DNA of 64,000 bases from Microbacterium sp. RURRCA19A (GCF_900156455.1 NZ_FTNQ01000002.1:496001-560000); one strand, 5' to 3'. Shown: positions 20,314-29,309, numbered from the stretch's first letter. The notes: generated from the sequence alone by a model not told the origin. Made by a program: numbers and translations.

Positions 20314-22302
20314 ATGCTCCTCACAGCATCGACGTCGCACGGGGCGCGTACGCGTCGCCGTGTCTCGTGGATCGCAACGGCCGCCGTCGGCGCGTCGCTC
20401 GTGCTCTCGGGCGCCGCGACCGCTCCGGCCGCCCTGGCCGACACCACGGCCACCCTCTCCGGCGTCATCCTCGGCGTCGGAGCCGACGAGTCGCAGCGCA
20501 ACGTCAGCTGGTACTCCTCGGCGGACACGGCGCAGACCGTTCAGGTCGCCCCGACGTCGACGCTCGTGAACGGGCAGTTCCCCGCCACGGCGACGACGTT
20601 CTCGGCATCCGGCGCCGCCAACACCTCGACGACCGGCTTCAACCGTCACACGACGATCACGGGCCTCGCCGAGAACACGGCCTACTCGTACCGCGTGGGC
20701 TCCGACGGCAACTGGTCGACCACGTACTCGTTCACGACGCAGTCGTTCGAGGGCGACTACGACTTCCTGTTCTTCGGTGACCCGCAGATCGGTTCGTCGG
20801 GCAACATCCCCAAGGACCAGGCCGGCTGGGTGGACACGATGAACGTCGCCCTGAACGCCAACCCGAACGCCGAACTGCTCGTCTCGGGCGGCGACCAGGT
20901 CGACGCCGCGAACAACGAGGACCAGTGGAACGCGTTCCTCGCTCCCGACCAGCTGCGCCAGTACCCCTGGGCCGCGACGATCGGCAACCACGACGTGGGC
21001 GGCACGTCGTACGAGCAGCACTTCTTCACCCCGAACACCGACCGCTCGGCCGCGTACTACCGCAAGGGCGCCTCGAGCATCGGCACCGAGTCCGGCGGTG
21101 ACTACTGGTTCATCTACAAGGACACGCTGTTCATCGACCTCAACAGCAACAGCTACGCCACCTCGCAGGGCGGCGGCGGCGACGACGCGCACGTGGCGTA
21201 CGTCACCGACGTCGTGAACAAGCACGGTGCGCAGGCGAAGTACACGGTGCTCGTCTACCACCACGCGATCTACTCGCCGGCCGACCACGCGAAGGACGGC
21301 GACAACAAGGTCCGTCGCGTCGACTTCCCGACGACGTTCTCGAAGCTCGGCGTCGACCTGGTCCTCCAGGGTCACGACCACAGCTACTCGCGTTCGTACG
21401 AGATCAAGAACGGCGCCAAGGCCAACGCGGACGAGCAGCCCGGCCAGGACGAGGTGTTCGAGGGTCCCGGCGGCGTGGTCTACGTCACGGCGAACTCGGC
21501 CTCGGGCTCGAAGTACTACGACATCACGACGCCGGACAACAGCGGCACGAGCGGTGCCGGAAACGGTGCCGACCCGCTGAACCCGGCGAACTACTGGTAC
21601 AACTCCGTGCAGAACCAGGAGCACGTCCGCACGTACGTCAAGGTGCAGGTCCAGAAGGACCAGCTCGTCGTGCAGAACATCCGCTCCGGCGACTGCGCCG
21701 CCCCCAACGCGGCCGTCGAGCTCGGCAAGGTCCTGTGGTGCGGTCCGGAGAACGGCACCCAGCCGGCCGAGGCCATCGGTTCGATCCAGGACGAGGTGAA
21801 GATCCACCCGAACCACGGCGACGGCCAGGACATCCAGGTCGACGTCCCCACGACGGCTCCGGGTGAGTTCGGCTGGACGATCAACGGCCACAACGGTCTC
21901 GTCGACCTCGGCACGGCGGAGGAGAAGAACCTCCAGTACTTCGAGGCCACCGGTGAGATCAACCCGATCACGGTCACCGACACCCGCGCCAGCAAGGCCG
22001 CGTGGTCGATCTCCGCGTCGGTCGGCGACTTCGTCGACGGCCAGAAGACGTTCGAGGCCAAGTACCTCGGCTGGACGCCCAAGGTCGTCACGCCGGGTGC
22101 CGGTGCCGTCGCGGGTGCCGCGGTGGGCTCGGGCTACGACGGGGGTGACGGTCTGTCGACCTCGCGCTCGCTGAGCTCGGCGCCCCTGGGCCACGACCGT
22201 GGTGCCGGTGTCGTCGGTGCCGACCTCGACCTGAAGATCCCGAACACGATCGACAAGGGCAGCTACCGCGCGACCCTGACCCTCACCGCGCTGGCCGGCT
22301 GA
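20314..22302 (+). CDS. Secreted purple-acid-phosphatase-like metallophosphoesterase with WxL-like C-terminus
   Basis: 662 residues. Signal peptide (SWIATAAVGASLVLSGAATA), a fibronectin-like N-domain (about 40-150), then the phosphoesterase domain. Metal ligands are all visible: FLFFGDPQIGSS, VSGGDQVDAA, IGNHDVGG, VYHHAIYS and LQGHDHSYSRS. The last 100 residues contain AAWSISASVGDF, YLGWTPKV and end YRATLTLTALAG, resembling the WxL cell-wall-attachment domain. The following gene encodes the DUF916-like partner usually found with WxL proteins. Expected activity is phosphomonoester hydrolysis outside the cell. Upstream, CGGTCAACCAT/ATGGTCACCG (20226-20251 region) may end the previous transcript. 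Confidence 0.85.
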   Translation: MLLTASTSHGARTRRRVSWIATAAVGASLVLSGAATAPAALADTTATLSGVILGVGADESQRNVSWYSSADTAQTVQVAPTSTLVNGQFPATATTFSASGAANTSTTGFNRHTTITGLAENTAYSYRVGSDGNWSTTYSFTTQSFEGDYDFLFFGDPQIGSSGNIPKDQAGWVDTMNVALNANPNAELLVSGGDQVDAANNEDQWNAFLAPDQLRQYPWAATIGNHDVGGTSYEQHFFTPNTDRSAAYYRKGASSIGTESGGDYWFIYKDTLFIDLNSNSYATSQGGGGDDAHVAYVTDVVNKHGAQAKYTVLVYHHAIYSPADHAKDGDNKVRRVDFPTTFSKLGVDLVLQGHDHSYSRSYEIKNGAKANADEQPGQDEVFEGPGGVVYVTANSASGSKYYDITTPDNSGTSGAGNGADPLNPANYWYNSVQNQEHVRTYVKVQVQKDQLVVQNIRSGDCAAPNAAVELGKVLWCGPENGTQPAEAIGSIQDEVKIHPNHGDGQDIQVDVPTTAPGEFGWTINGHNGLVDLGTAEEKNLQYFEATGEINPITVTDTRASKAAWSISASVGDFVDGQKTFEAKYLGWTPKVVTPGAGAVAGAAVGSGYDGGDGLSTSRSLSSAPLGHDRGAGVVGADLDLKIPNTIDKGSYRATLTLTALAG

Positions 22303-22312
22303 TCAGCGAACC

Positions 22313-22345
22313 GGACCGGCGGGGAGCGACCCTCCCCGCCGGTCC
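22313..22345 (+). terminator. Intercistronic hairpin between phosphatase and DUF916 genes
   Basis: GGACCGGCGGGGAG (22313-22326) pairs perfectly with CTCCCCGCCGGTCC (22332-22345) around CGACC, followed by TTCTC. It may act as a partial terminator or protect the 3' end of the phosphatase message, because the next gene starts only 17 bp later. Confidence 0.6.
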
Positions 22346-22361
22346 TTCTCGAAGGACCCTC

Positions 22362-23426
22362 ATGAACATCTCTCCCCGCTTCCTCGCCGCGACCCTCGCG
22401 CCGCTCCTCGCCGCCGCCGCCGCTCTGGTCGGCGTCCCCGCGACGGCATCCGCGGCCACCGACGACGTCACGTGGACCGTGCGCACCGCGTCGAACTCGC
22501 TGGGTGCCGACCGCACGAACTTCTCGTACACGCTCAACCCGGGCGCGCACCTCGACGACGCCCTCGTGGTCGCCAATCGGGGCACCGAGCCCGTCGAGCT
22601 CGACGTCTACGCCGCCGACGGCTACACGACCTCGACCGGCGCCCTCGACCTCCGCCTCGCCGCCGAGGCGCCGGTCGGCGTCGGCAAGTGGATCGTCGTG
22701 CCGCAGCACCACGTCTCGGTGCCCGCGGGTCAGACCGTCGAGGTCCCCTTCGCCGTCGACATCCCGTCCGACGCGACCCCCGGTGACTATGCCGGTGGTG
22801 TCGTGACCTCGCTCACCGTCGCCGATCAGACCGCGAACGTCACCGTCGACCGTCGTCTCGGCATCCGTACCGGCATCCGGGTCGGGGGCGACCTCGCGCC
22901 CGCGCTGTCCGTCGAGGGAGTGAGCGTCGACTGGGACGGCGGCCTCGTGCCCTTCCTCTTCGGCGACGCGACGGTGCACTACAGCCTGCACAACACCGGC
23001 AACGTCTCGCTCTCGGCCGACGACACCGACGCCGTCGCGGGCCCGTTCGGGTGGGGAGAGGTTCAGGCCGCGCCCGGCGAGGCGGCTCCGGTGCTGCTCC
23101 CCGGGGAGTCGTGGCAACGGGACGTCCGCGTGCCCGCGGTCGCCGCGATGGGTCTGGTGTGGGCCTCGGTCACCGCCATCCCGACCGTGACGGATGCCTC
23201 CGGCTCGACGACCGACCTCGACACGGTGTCCGCGTCGGCGATGGGCTGGGCAGTGCCGTGGCCGATCCTCGTCGTCGTCCTGCTGCTCGTCGCGGCGGCG
23301 GTCTTCGGCCCGCGCTGGCTGCGCGCGCGCCGTCGCCGTCGTCAGGAGGCTGAGGACGCGCGCGTCGCCGCGGCCGTGGCCCGTTCCCTCGCCGAGAAGG
23401 AGGACGTCGCGACGCCCGCGGGCTGA
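22362..23426 (+). CDS. DUF916-like WxL-associated surface protein, single C-terminal membrane anchor
   Basis: 354 residues. Signal peptide ends near ATASAATDD. The first domain (about 30-165) reads DVTWTVRTASNSLGADRTNF, VVANRGTEPVELDVYAADGY and VPFAVDIPSDATPGDYAGGV, the pattern of DUF916, the peptidoglycan-binding partner domain of WxL proteins. A second beta-sandwich follows (LHNTGNVSLSADDTD), like DUF3324. A transmembrane helix (WPILVVVLLLVAAAVFGPRW) and a basic cytoplasmic tail close the protein. It probably tethers the WxL-like phosphatase to the cell surface; inference from family pairing. Confidence 0.8.
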   Translation: MNISPRFLAATLAPLLAAAAALVGVPATASAATDDVTWTVRTASNSLGADRTNFSYTLNPGAHLDDALVVANRGTEPVELDVYAADGYTTSTGALDLRLAAEAPVGVGKWIVVPQHHVSVPAGQTVEVPFAVDIPSDATPGDYAGGVVTSLTVADQTANVTVDRRLGIRTGIRVGGDLAPALSVEGVSVDWDGGLVPFLFGDATVHYSLHNTGNVSLSADDTDAVAGPFGWGEVQAAPGEAAPVLLPGESWQRDVRVPAVAAMGLVWASVTAIPTVTDASGSTTDLDTVSASAMGWAVPWPILVVVLLLVAAAVFGPRWLRARRRRRQEAEDARVAAAVARSLAEKEDVATPAG

Positions 23427-23517
23427 GCGCGATATCTCGACGTCGGTGCACACGGAGGGCGCTCAGCCGGCGGGGAATAGACTGGATGCCATCGACTCCG
23501 TCTCACCGGGACCCTCC

Positions 23518-24147
23518 GTGACCACTCCTTCTCCTGTGCGCTCCTTCGATGTGCGCCACGTGCAGTTGGCGCGCGCGCTCTTCGCCGCCGTCGCCGCCGT
23601 CATGGTCACGTTCTCTTCGGATCATTCGGCCGCCGTCGGATCGAGCGTGTTCAGCGGTTTCGCGCTGGCCACGGCCCTCGTCCTCGCGCTGTCGGTCTGG
23701 CTCGTGTACCCGAACGGTCAGCGGATGACGCCCGTCCTGCTCGCGGCGGTCACCGGTCTCGCCGGGCTCGCTACCAGCATCGGCGCATGGCGGACGACGA
23801 CCTTCTTCTTCGTCCTGGTGATCGTGTGGGCCGTCGTCTCCGGGGCGATCGAGATCATCGGCGCCCTGCGCGATCGCCGCGCGGGACGCCCCGACTCCCG
23901 CGACGGGCTCACGGTGGGGATCATCACGCTGATCCTGGCGGTCGGATTCCTCTTCACCAGCCCGGCGTTCTCCTACGACTACACGATCGAGGGCGCCGGC
24001 ACCTTCACCCTCACGGGGATCACCATCGCGGTGGGCATCTTCGGCGGCTACGCGGCGATCATCGCCGTGTACCTGGCGATCGCCGGGTTCTCGCCGCGCC
24101 GCCCGGAGCCGGTTCCGGCCGTACCCGCCGAGGAGGCCGCATCATGA
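23518..24147 (+). CDS. Integral membrane protein, HdeD/DUF308-like
   Basis: 209 residues from a GTG start, with about six hydrophobic helices (ALFAAVAAVMVTFSS, FSGFALATALVLALSVWLVY, TTTFFFVLVIVWAVVSGAIE, VGIITLILAVGFLFTSPAF). The segment VVSGAIEIIGALRDRRAG resembles DUF308/HdeD membrane proteins of unknown activity. TAGACT at about 23479 is a possible -10 box. It overlaps the next gene by ATGA, so the two probably work together. No enzymatic motif is visible. Confidence 0.7.
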   Translation: MTTPSPVRSFDVRHVQLARALFAAVAAVMVTFSSDHSAAVGSSVFSGFALATALVLALSVWLVYPNGQRMTPVLLAAVTGLAGLATSIGAWRTTTFFFVLVIVWAVVSGAIEIIGALRDRRAGRPDSRDGLTVGIITLILAVGFLFTSPAFSYDYTIEGAGTFTLTGITIAVGIFGGYAAIIAVYLAIAGFSPRRPEPVPAVPAEEAAS

Positions 24148-24482
24148 CCGACCACAAGCCCACCCGCCGCGATCTCATGAAGCCCGTCCAGCTGCTCGGG
24201 CTGGCGTTCGGCGCGGCGATCTTCGCCGGTGTCGTGACCCTCGTGTCGATGGGAGCCTTCCAGGCCCGCCCCGCGGACGAGATCCAGCGCGCGCTCGTCG
24301 TCGGGGCCGTCGCCGCGGGCGTCACGTTCATCGTCGTGCTCGTCAGCGTCGCCCTGCTGCTGCTGGCCGTCGACCCGGCGCAGGTCACGAAGCAGGTCGA
24401 TCGGCCGCTCCTCCTGCCCAAGGACGACGACAAGACCGCGGCTCCCGAGACGAACGACGGCCCCGAGGCCCCCCGGTCCTGA
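24144..24482 (+). CDS. Small two-helix membrane protein
   Basis: 112 residues, coupled to the preceding membrane-protein gene by ATGA. Two hydrophobic helices (LLGLAFGAAIFAGVVTLVSM and AVAAGVTFIVVLVSVALLLL) are flanked by a basic N-terminus (KPTRRDLMKP) and an acidic/Pro-rich cytoplasmic-type tail. Family not recognised; similar short proteins are common beside DUF308-like genes in Microbacteriaceae. Confidence 0.7.
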   Translation: MTDHKPTRRDLMKPVQLLGLAFGAAIFAGVVTLVSMGAFQARPADEIQRALVVGAVAAGVTFIVVLVSVALLLLAVDPAQVTKQVDRPLLLPKDDDKTAAPETNDGPEAPRS

Positions 24483-24490
24483 TCCTCGAG

Positions 24491-24505
24491 CGCCCCCGTG
24501 GGGCG
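24491..24505 (+). terminator. Short hairpin downstream of the membrane-protein pair
   Basis: CGCCCC (24491-24496), loop CGT, GGGGCG (24500-24505), 9 bp after the stop codon. A six-pair GC stem without T-tract; a weak terminator candidate. Confidence 0.4.
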
Positions 24506-24540
24506 TCGGTGTGATGTGCCGTACGGCGGAGTCGATGGCC

Positions 24541-24576
24541 GACACACCGGTTGAGGATGCCATGGCTCGGCGTGTC
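24541..24576. repeat. Degenerate GACACGCCG-family inverted repeat
   Basis: GACACACCG (24541-24549) and CGGCGTGTC (24568-24576) match the repeat core seen at 5941 and 11578 with one mismatch, again in an intergenic gap (24483-24635). Confidence 0.5.
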
Positions 24577-24635
24577 TCCGACGTTCTCCGCGTGACGGCC
24601 CGGGCTAGGCGACCCCGAACGGGCCGAGCGGACGC

Positions 24636-25685
24636 TCAGGCCCGCCGGGGGTCGATCATCGTCATACCCGCGGGAGTCGCGGTGTCCATGCGCGGCAGCA
24701 TCTCGGCGGCCTCGCCGAGCCCCACGACCCGTTCGATCAGGTCCTGCGGACGCAGCGCTCCGCGCGCGATGAGGTCGAGCATCTCGGGGTAGTCCGCGGC
24801 CGCCATGCCGTGGCTGCCGAGCAGGTCGAGCTCCCACGCGATGATGCGGGCCATCGGCATCGGCGTCTGGCCGTCGGCGGTGGGCAGCAGGCCGATCTGC
24901 ACGTGCCGACCGCGCCGGCGCAGGCCCAGCACGGCATCGCGCGCGGTCTGCGCGCTGCCTACGGCGTCGATCGAGACGTGGCTCCCGCCGTCCGTGAGCG
25001 CGGACACGGATGCCGGGACATCGACGCCGTCGGCGAGGATCGTGTGCTCCGCGCCGAGACGCCGGGCCACCTCGAGCGCGGCGGGCGTCCGGTCGACGGC
25101 GATCACGCGGGCGCCCAGGGCGGCGCCGATCATCACGGCGCTCAACCCCACACCCCCGGCCCCGACGACGGTGACCCATTCGCCGGCCCGCACGCGCGCG
25201 CGGCCGGTGAGGGCCCGGAAGGCGGTGGCGAAGCGGCATCCCAGTGCCGCCGCGGCCTCGAAGGACACCCCGTCCGGAACGGCGACGAGGTTGGTGTCGG
25301 CCGCCCGCACGACCACGCGCTCGGCGAACGAGCCCCACTGCGTGAAGCCCGGCTGCTCCTGGCGCGGGCAGACCTGCGCGTTGCCGCCGCGGCACCACTC
25401 GCACTCGCCGCAGCCCATGACGAAGGGGACCGTGACCCGGTCGCCGAGGTTCCAGTCGTGAACGCCCTCGCCGAGCTCGACGACGACGCCCGCGAACTCG
25501 TGCCCGGGGACGTGGGGGAGGGTGACGTCGTCGTGCCCGACCCACGCGTGCCAGTCGCTCTTGCACAGCCCGGTCGCGTGCACCTCGACCACGACCCCGC
25601 CCGCCGGCGCGGCCGGTGCGGGCGCCTCCCGCACCTCGAGGGGCTGGGCCAGGGCATCCATGATCATCGCGCGCACGGCATCCAT
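24636..25685 (-). CDS. Zinc-dependent alcohol dehydrogenase (MDR superfamily)
   Basis: 349 residues. Catalytic zinc ligands appear in ATGLCKSDWHAW and LPHVPGHEFAG. The structural zinc loop is complete (CGECEWCRGGNAQVC). The Rossmann fold begins WVTVVGAGGVGLSAVMIGAA. The enzyme oxidises an alcohol or reduces an aldehyde with NAD(P). The combination PHVPGHEFAGVV and GFTQWGSFAE resembles broad-range alcohol dehydrogenases of actinobacteria. It is divergent from nagA across 78 bp, so joint control is possible but no shared operator is obvious. Alternative starts at 25667 and 25661. Confidence 0.9.
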   Translation of the reverse strand: MDAVRAMIMDALAQPLEVREAPAPAAPAGGVVVEVHATGLCKSDWHAWVGHDDVTLPHVPGHEFAGVVVELGEGVHDWNLGDRVTVPFVMGCGECEWCRGGNAQVCPRQEQPGFTQWGSFAERVVVRAADTNLVAVPDGVSFEAAAALGCRFATAFRALTGRARVRAGEWVTVVGAGGVGLSAVMIGAALGARVIAVDRTPAALEVARRLGAEHTILADGVDVPASVSALTDGGSHVSIDAVGSAQTARDAVLGLRRRGRHVQIGLLPTADGQTPMPMARIIAWELDLLGSHGMAAADYPEMLDLIARGALRPQDLIERVVGLGEAAEMLPRMDTATPAGMTMIDPRRA

Positions 25686-25722
25686 TCTCGCCCGCGCGCG
25701 CGGCGGCCTTCTGCTGCGCCCC

Positions 25723-25728
25723 TAGACT
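25723..25728 (+). promoter_or_regulatory. Candidate -10 box of nagA
   Basis: TAGACT sits 35 bp before the ATG at 25764, giving a leader of about 28 nt that includes GGAG before the start. Confidence 0.4.
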
Positions 25729-25763
25729 CGACGCGCCCGTGCCCCCGACGCCTTGGAGCTCCC

Positions 25764-26849
25764 ATGAGCCGTTTCGTCATCGACGCCCGTGTCGCCCCGG
25801 GCGGACACCGGATCGCCGTCCGGGATGCCGTCGTCGTCGACGACGACGGAGAGGGCGAGGTCGTTCCCGCGGCTCGGGCCCTGCCGGGGTTCGTCGACCT
25901 CCACTGCCACGGCGCGCTCGGCTTCGACTTCGGCTCGTGCTCCGTCGACGAGGCGCGCGCCGCGGCCGACTTCCATCTCGAGCGGGGTGCGACCGCGGTC
26001 GTGGCGTCGGTGGCGACGGCGCCCCTCGCGGAGATGCGCGCCGCGATCGTGAGGTTGCGGGCTCTCGTCGCGGAGGGCGTGCTCGCCGGCATCCATCTCG
26101 AAGGTCCGTACCTGTCCGAGCGGCGTCGCGGGGCACACGCGCCGTCGCTGCTCCGCGTTCCCGAGCGAGCGGAGATCCGCGACCTCCTCGACGCGGGCGA
26201 GGGCGCGGTGCGCGTCGTCACGATCGCGCCCGAGCTGCCCGGGGCGATCGACGCGATCCCGGACATCGTCGCGGCGGGCGCGGTCGCCGCCGCCGGCCAC
26301 ACCGACGCCACCGCCGAGGAGATGCGCGCCGCCGTCGAGGCCGGGGTCCGGCTGGTCACGCACGCCTTCAACGGCATGCGGCCCCTGCACCACCGCGACC
26401 CGGGTCCCCTCGCCGTCGCGCTGGCCGACGAGCGGGTGGTGCTCGAGCTCATCCTCGACGGTCATCACGTCGCCGACGAGATCGTCGAGCTGGTCCGGCG
26501 CCTGGCCCCCGGCCGGCTCGCGCTGGTGTCGGACGCGATGTCGGCCACGGGATGCGCCGACGGCCGGTACGAGGTGGCCGGTTCCGAGGTCGAGGTGGCC
26601 GGCGGGATCGCGCGCGCCGTGACCGACGGCTCCCTCGCGGGCAGCACCACGCCGCTCGGCGACGCGGTCGACCGCTTCGTCTCGCTCTTCGCCCCGTCGA
26701 TCGACGAGGTCGCGGCGGTCTCCTCGCGCACCGCGTCGCGGCTGCTGCGGCTCCCCGACCCGTTGACGCCGGGGGCGTCCGCGGACATCGTGCTCGATCT
26801 CGACGGGGGTGAGCGTCGGGTCGTGAAGAACGGGGAGTTTGCGAAATAA
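25764..26849 (+). CDS. N-acetylhexosamine-6-phosphate deacetylase (NagA/AgaA type)
   Basis: 361 residues. The amidohydrolase metal site is visible as LPGFVDLHCHGALGFDF, HLEGPYLSERRRGAHAP, AAGHTDATAEEM and THAFNGMRPLHHRDPG, with the catalytic aspartate in LVSDAMSATGC. The enzyme removes acetate from N-acetylglucosamine-6-phosphate or N-acetylgalactosamine-6-phosphate. The downstream ABC importer and the convergent tagatose-pathway genes make GalNAc-6-phosphate the better guess here; sequence alone does not separate the two. Confidence 0.9.
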   Translation: MSRFVIDARVAPGGHRIAVRDAVVVDDDGEGEVVPAARALPGFVDLHCHGALGFDFGSCSVDEARAAADFHLERGATAVVASVATAPLAEMRAAIVRLRALVAEGVLAGIHLEGPYLSERRRGAHAPSLLRVPERAEIRDLLDAGEGAVRVVTIAPELPGAIDAIPDIVAAGAVAAAGHTDATAEEMRAAVEAGVRLVTHAFNGMRPLHHRDPGPLAVALADERVVLELILDGHHVADEIVELVRRLAPGRLALVSDAMSATGCADGRYEVAGSEVEVAGGIARAVTDGSLAGSTTPLGDAVDRFVSLFAPSIDEVAAVSSRTASRLLRLPDPLTPGASADIVLDLDGGERRVVKNGEFAK

Positions 26850-26866
26850 TGATTGAGCGTGATTGA
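26850..26866. promoter_or_regulatory. Two direct TGATTGA half-sites 10 bp apart (DeoR operator candidate)
   Basis: TGATTGA at 26850-26856 and 26860-26866, starting directly after the nagA stop codon and 80 bp before the importer's first gene. A closely similar pair (TGATTGT, TGATCAT, same 10-bp phase) precedes the GH35 gene at 36534-36550. The DeoR protein encoded between them is the likely binder. Confidence 0.6.
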
Positions 26867-26948
26867 AAACCGCTTAAACGCGTCGTAAGGTGTCATCACC
26901 AGCTCACCCATCGCCGCGATCGCGGCTCGTGCTCACCGAGGAGTTCCC

Positions 26949-28262
26949 GTGACCTTCAGCCCCCGCGCGACACGCATCGCCGCCGTCGCCCTGACCGGCG
27001 TGGCGGCGCTCGCCCTCTCCGCCTGCGGATCGACCGGAACCCCCGCCGCGGGCGGCGACGGCGACGGCGTCGTGACGATCGACTACCTGCACCGGCTTCC
27101 CGACGGTGAGGGCATGACCCTCGTGAAGGACATCGTCGCCAAGTGGAACAGCGCTCACCCCGACATCCAGGTCAACGCCACGAAGTTCGACGGCAAATCC
27201 ACCGAAATGATCCTGAAGCTCGAGACGGATGCCAAGGCGGGAACCGCGCCGTGCCTCGCGCAGGTCGGATACGGCGAGGTGCCGCAGCTCTACACGAAGG
27301 GGCTCCTCGCGGACGTCTCGAGCGAGGCCGCGGGCTACGCCGACCACTACTCCACCGGGGCGCTGGCCGGGATGAAGATCGGGAACGCGATCGTCGGCCT
27401 GCCGCAGGACGTGGGACCGCTCGTCTACTACTACAACGCCGCGGAATTCCAGCGGCTCGGCATCACCCCGCCGACCACCGCCGCCGACCTCGAGTCCGTC
27501 GCGGCCACGGCCACCGCGGCCGGCAAGTACGCCGTGGCGTTCACGCCCGACGAGGCGCAGAACTGGCTCACCGGCCAGGCGGCCGCCTCGGGCGACGTGT
27601 GGTTCCGTGCCGCCGATGACCAGTGGAACGTGGACACCACGGGCGCGGGCTCGAAGAAGGTCGCCGCCGTGTGGCAGGACATCCTCGACAAGAAAGAGGC
27701 CTTCGTCGGCGGCCGGTGGAGCGACGAGTTCACGAAGGCGCTCGTTGACGGCCAGCTCATCGGTCACATCGGTGCGGCCTGGGAGGCGGGCTTCCTGCTC
27801 GACCCGCTCGACGGCACCCCCGCGGCGGGCCAGTGGCGCGTCGCGCAGATCCCCGACTTCGGCGGTGGCGCGATGACCGGCCCCGACGGCGGTTCGGGCG
27901 TCGCCGTGATGAAGGGGTGCGCACACCCCGAGCAGGCGATGGAGTTCAACGACTGGCTGAACACCCAGATCGACGACCTCACGTCCCAGGGGCTCGTGGT
28001 CGCGGCGAAGGGAACGCCGAAGACCAGCGCGAAGGCCCTCGCGCAGTTCGGTGGCCAGGACGTCGCCGCCGAACTCTCGAAGGCGACCGAGAACCTGAAC
28101 CCCGACTTCGCCTACATCCCCGGGTTCCCCGCGCTGTCGAGCATGAACGAGGTCGCGGCCGCGGCCGGAGACGGATCCGGCAAGGTGATCGACGTCTTCG
28201 ACAACGCGCAGACCACGGCGGTGTCCACCCTCGAGGACCTCGGACTGCCCGTCGCGAAGTGA
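26949..28262 (+). CDS. ABC sugar importer: solute-binding lipoprotein
   Basis: 437 residues from a GTG preceded by GAGGAG. Lipobox LALSACGSTG marks lipidation at about residue 26. The mature protein is a type-1 extracellular solute-binding protein (VTIDYLHRLPDGEGMTLVKD, IVGLPQDVGPLVYYYNAAEF, GSGVAVMKGCAHPEQAMEFN) of the carbohydrate-uptake CUT1 class. It captures a sugar and delivers it to the two permeases that follow. No ATPase gene is present; CUT1 systems often share MsiK elsewhere. Ligand probably a galactoside or GalNAc-containing sugar from context. Confidence 0.9.
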   Translation: MTFSPRATRIAAVALTGVAALALSACGSTGTPAAGGDGDGVVTIDYLHRLPDGEGMTLVKDIVAKWNSAHPDIQVNATKFDGKSTEMILKLETDAKAGTAPCLAQVGYGEVPQLYTKGLLADVSSEAAGYADHYSTGALAGMKIGNAIVGLPQDVGPLVYYYNAAEFQRLGITPPTTAADLESVAATATAAGKYAVAFTPDEAQNWLTGQAAASGDVWFRAADDQWNVDTTGAGSKKVAAVWQDILDKKEAFVGGRWSDEFTKALVDGQLIGHIGAAWEAGFLLDPLDGTPAAGQWRVAQIPDFGGGAMTGPDGGSGVAVMKGCAHPEQAMEFNDWLNTQIDDLTSQGLVVAAKGTPKTSAKALAQFGGQDVAAELSKATENLNPDFAYIPGFPALSSMNEVAAAAGDGSGKVIDVFDNAQTTAVSTLEDLGLPVAK

Positions 28263-28269
28263 TCCCGCC

Positions 28270-28299
28270 GTCGGCCGGGGGTGAACGCCCCCGGCCGAC
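28270..28299 (+). terminator. Intercistronic hairpin between binding protein and permease genes
   Basis: GTCGGCCGGGGG (28270-28281) and CCCCCGGCCGAC (28288-28299) form a perfect 12-bp stem with a 6-nt loop. Located inside the operon, it probably stabilises or partly terminates the binding-protein message so that more binding protein than permease is made. Confidence 0.65.
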
Positions 28300-28322
28300 G
28301 GCCCGTTCCGGAAGAGATGTCG

Positions 28323-29309
28323 ATGACCAGCACACTTCCCCGTACCTCCGCCGCCGGGCTCGCGCACCCCGGACCCGCCCCTGCCGCTCGCGTCGTGAAG
28401 CCGCGCCGCGGCCGCGCCGCGCGCCGGGCCGCCGTGACCGGATGGGGCTTCCTGGCACCGTTCGCGGTGCTCTTCGTGGCGGTGTTCGTGGTTCCGATCA
28501 TCGTGTCGATCCGGTCGGCGTTCTTCGTCCAGGCCCCGGCGGAGTCGGGGCTGTACGGCGGCGGCGGCATGGTCGAGCGGTTCGCGGGCTTCGAGAACTT
28601 CGGCGCCGCGCTCGCGAACGAACGGTTCTGGGCGGGTCTCGGACGGGTCGTGCTGTACGCGGGTATCCAGATCCCGGTGATGATCGTGCTCGCCCTGGTC
28701 CTGGCGCTCCTCCTGGATGCCTTCCTCGTGCGTCGGATCGCGTTCTTCCGCCTGGCCTTCTTCCTCCCCTACGCGATCCCCGGGATCATCGCGGCGATGG
28801 TGTGGGTGTACCTGTACACCCCGGCGCTGTCGCCGTTCCTCCGCTACCTGCCGGAGGGCACCGACTTCATGGCGCCGGGGACGGTCCTGCTGTCGATGGC
28901 CAACATGACGACGTGGACGTACACCGGCTACAACATGCTGATCTTCCTCGCGGCGCTCTCGGCGATTCCGCGCGAGCTCTACGAGGCCGCGACGATCGAC
29001 GGGGCGAGCGGCTTCCGCACGGCGTGGTCCATCAAGATCCCCATGGTGCGCGGAGCGGCCCTGCTGGCCGTCCTGCTCTCGATCATCGGCACCATCCAGC
29101 TCTTCAACGAGCCCGTGATCCTGGCGACGGTGAACCCCTGGATGGGGGCCGACTACACCCCCATGATGCTGACCTACAACTCTCTCGTCGGCGTGGTCTC
29201 GCCGTCCGGTGAGGGTCCGGCATCCGCTCTGTCTCTCCTCATGGCGATCGTCGCGGGCGTCCTCGCCGCGATCTACGCGCTCCTCCAGCGCGGGAAGGCC
29301 CAACGATGA
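28323..29309 (+). CDS. ABC sugar importer permease (MalF-like)
   Basis: 328 residues from the ATG at 28323, preferred because GGAAGAG lies six bases upstream; ATG 28317 and GTG 28281 are alternatives, the last falling inside the hairpin. Six membrane helices (WGFLAPFAVLFVAVFVVPII onward). The EAA loop reads IPRELYEAATIDGASGFRTA WSIKIP-like (split here), the contact point for the ATPase. With its partner permease it forms the channel for the imported sugar. Confidence 0.92.
   Translation: MTSTLPRTSAAGLAHPGPAPAARVVKPRRGRAARRAAVTGWGFLAPFAVLFVAVFVVPIIVSIRSAFFVQAPAESGLYGGGGMVERFAGFENFGAALANERFWAGLGRVVLYAGIQIPVMIVLALVLALLLDAFLVRRIAFFRLAFFLPYAIPGIIAAMVWVYLYTPALSPFLRYLPEGTDFMAPGTVLLSMANMTTWTYTGYNMLIFLAALSAIPRELYEAATIDGASGFRTAWSIKIPMVRGAALLAVLLSIIGTIQLFNEPVILATVNPWMGADYTPMMLTYNSLVGVVSPSGEGPASALSLLMAIVAGVLAAIYALLQRGKAQR

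Noticed and set aside
26904..29303. 799-residue minus-strand frame over the sugar importer genes
   Set aside because: Antisense shadow; low-complexity Arg/His/Gly composition, and the plus-strand genes have lipobox, membrane helices and EAA loops.
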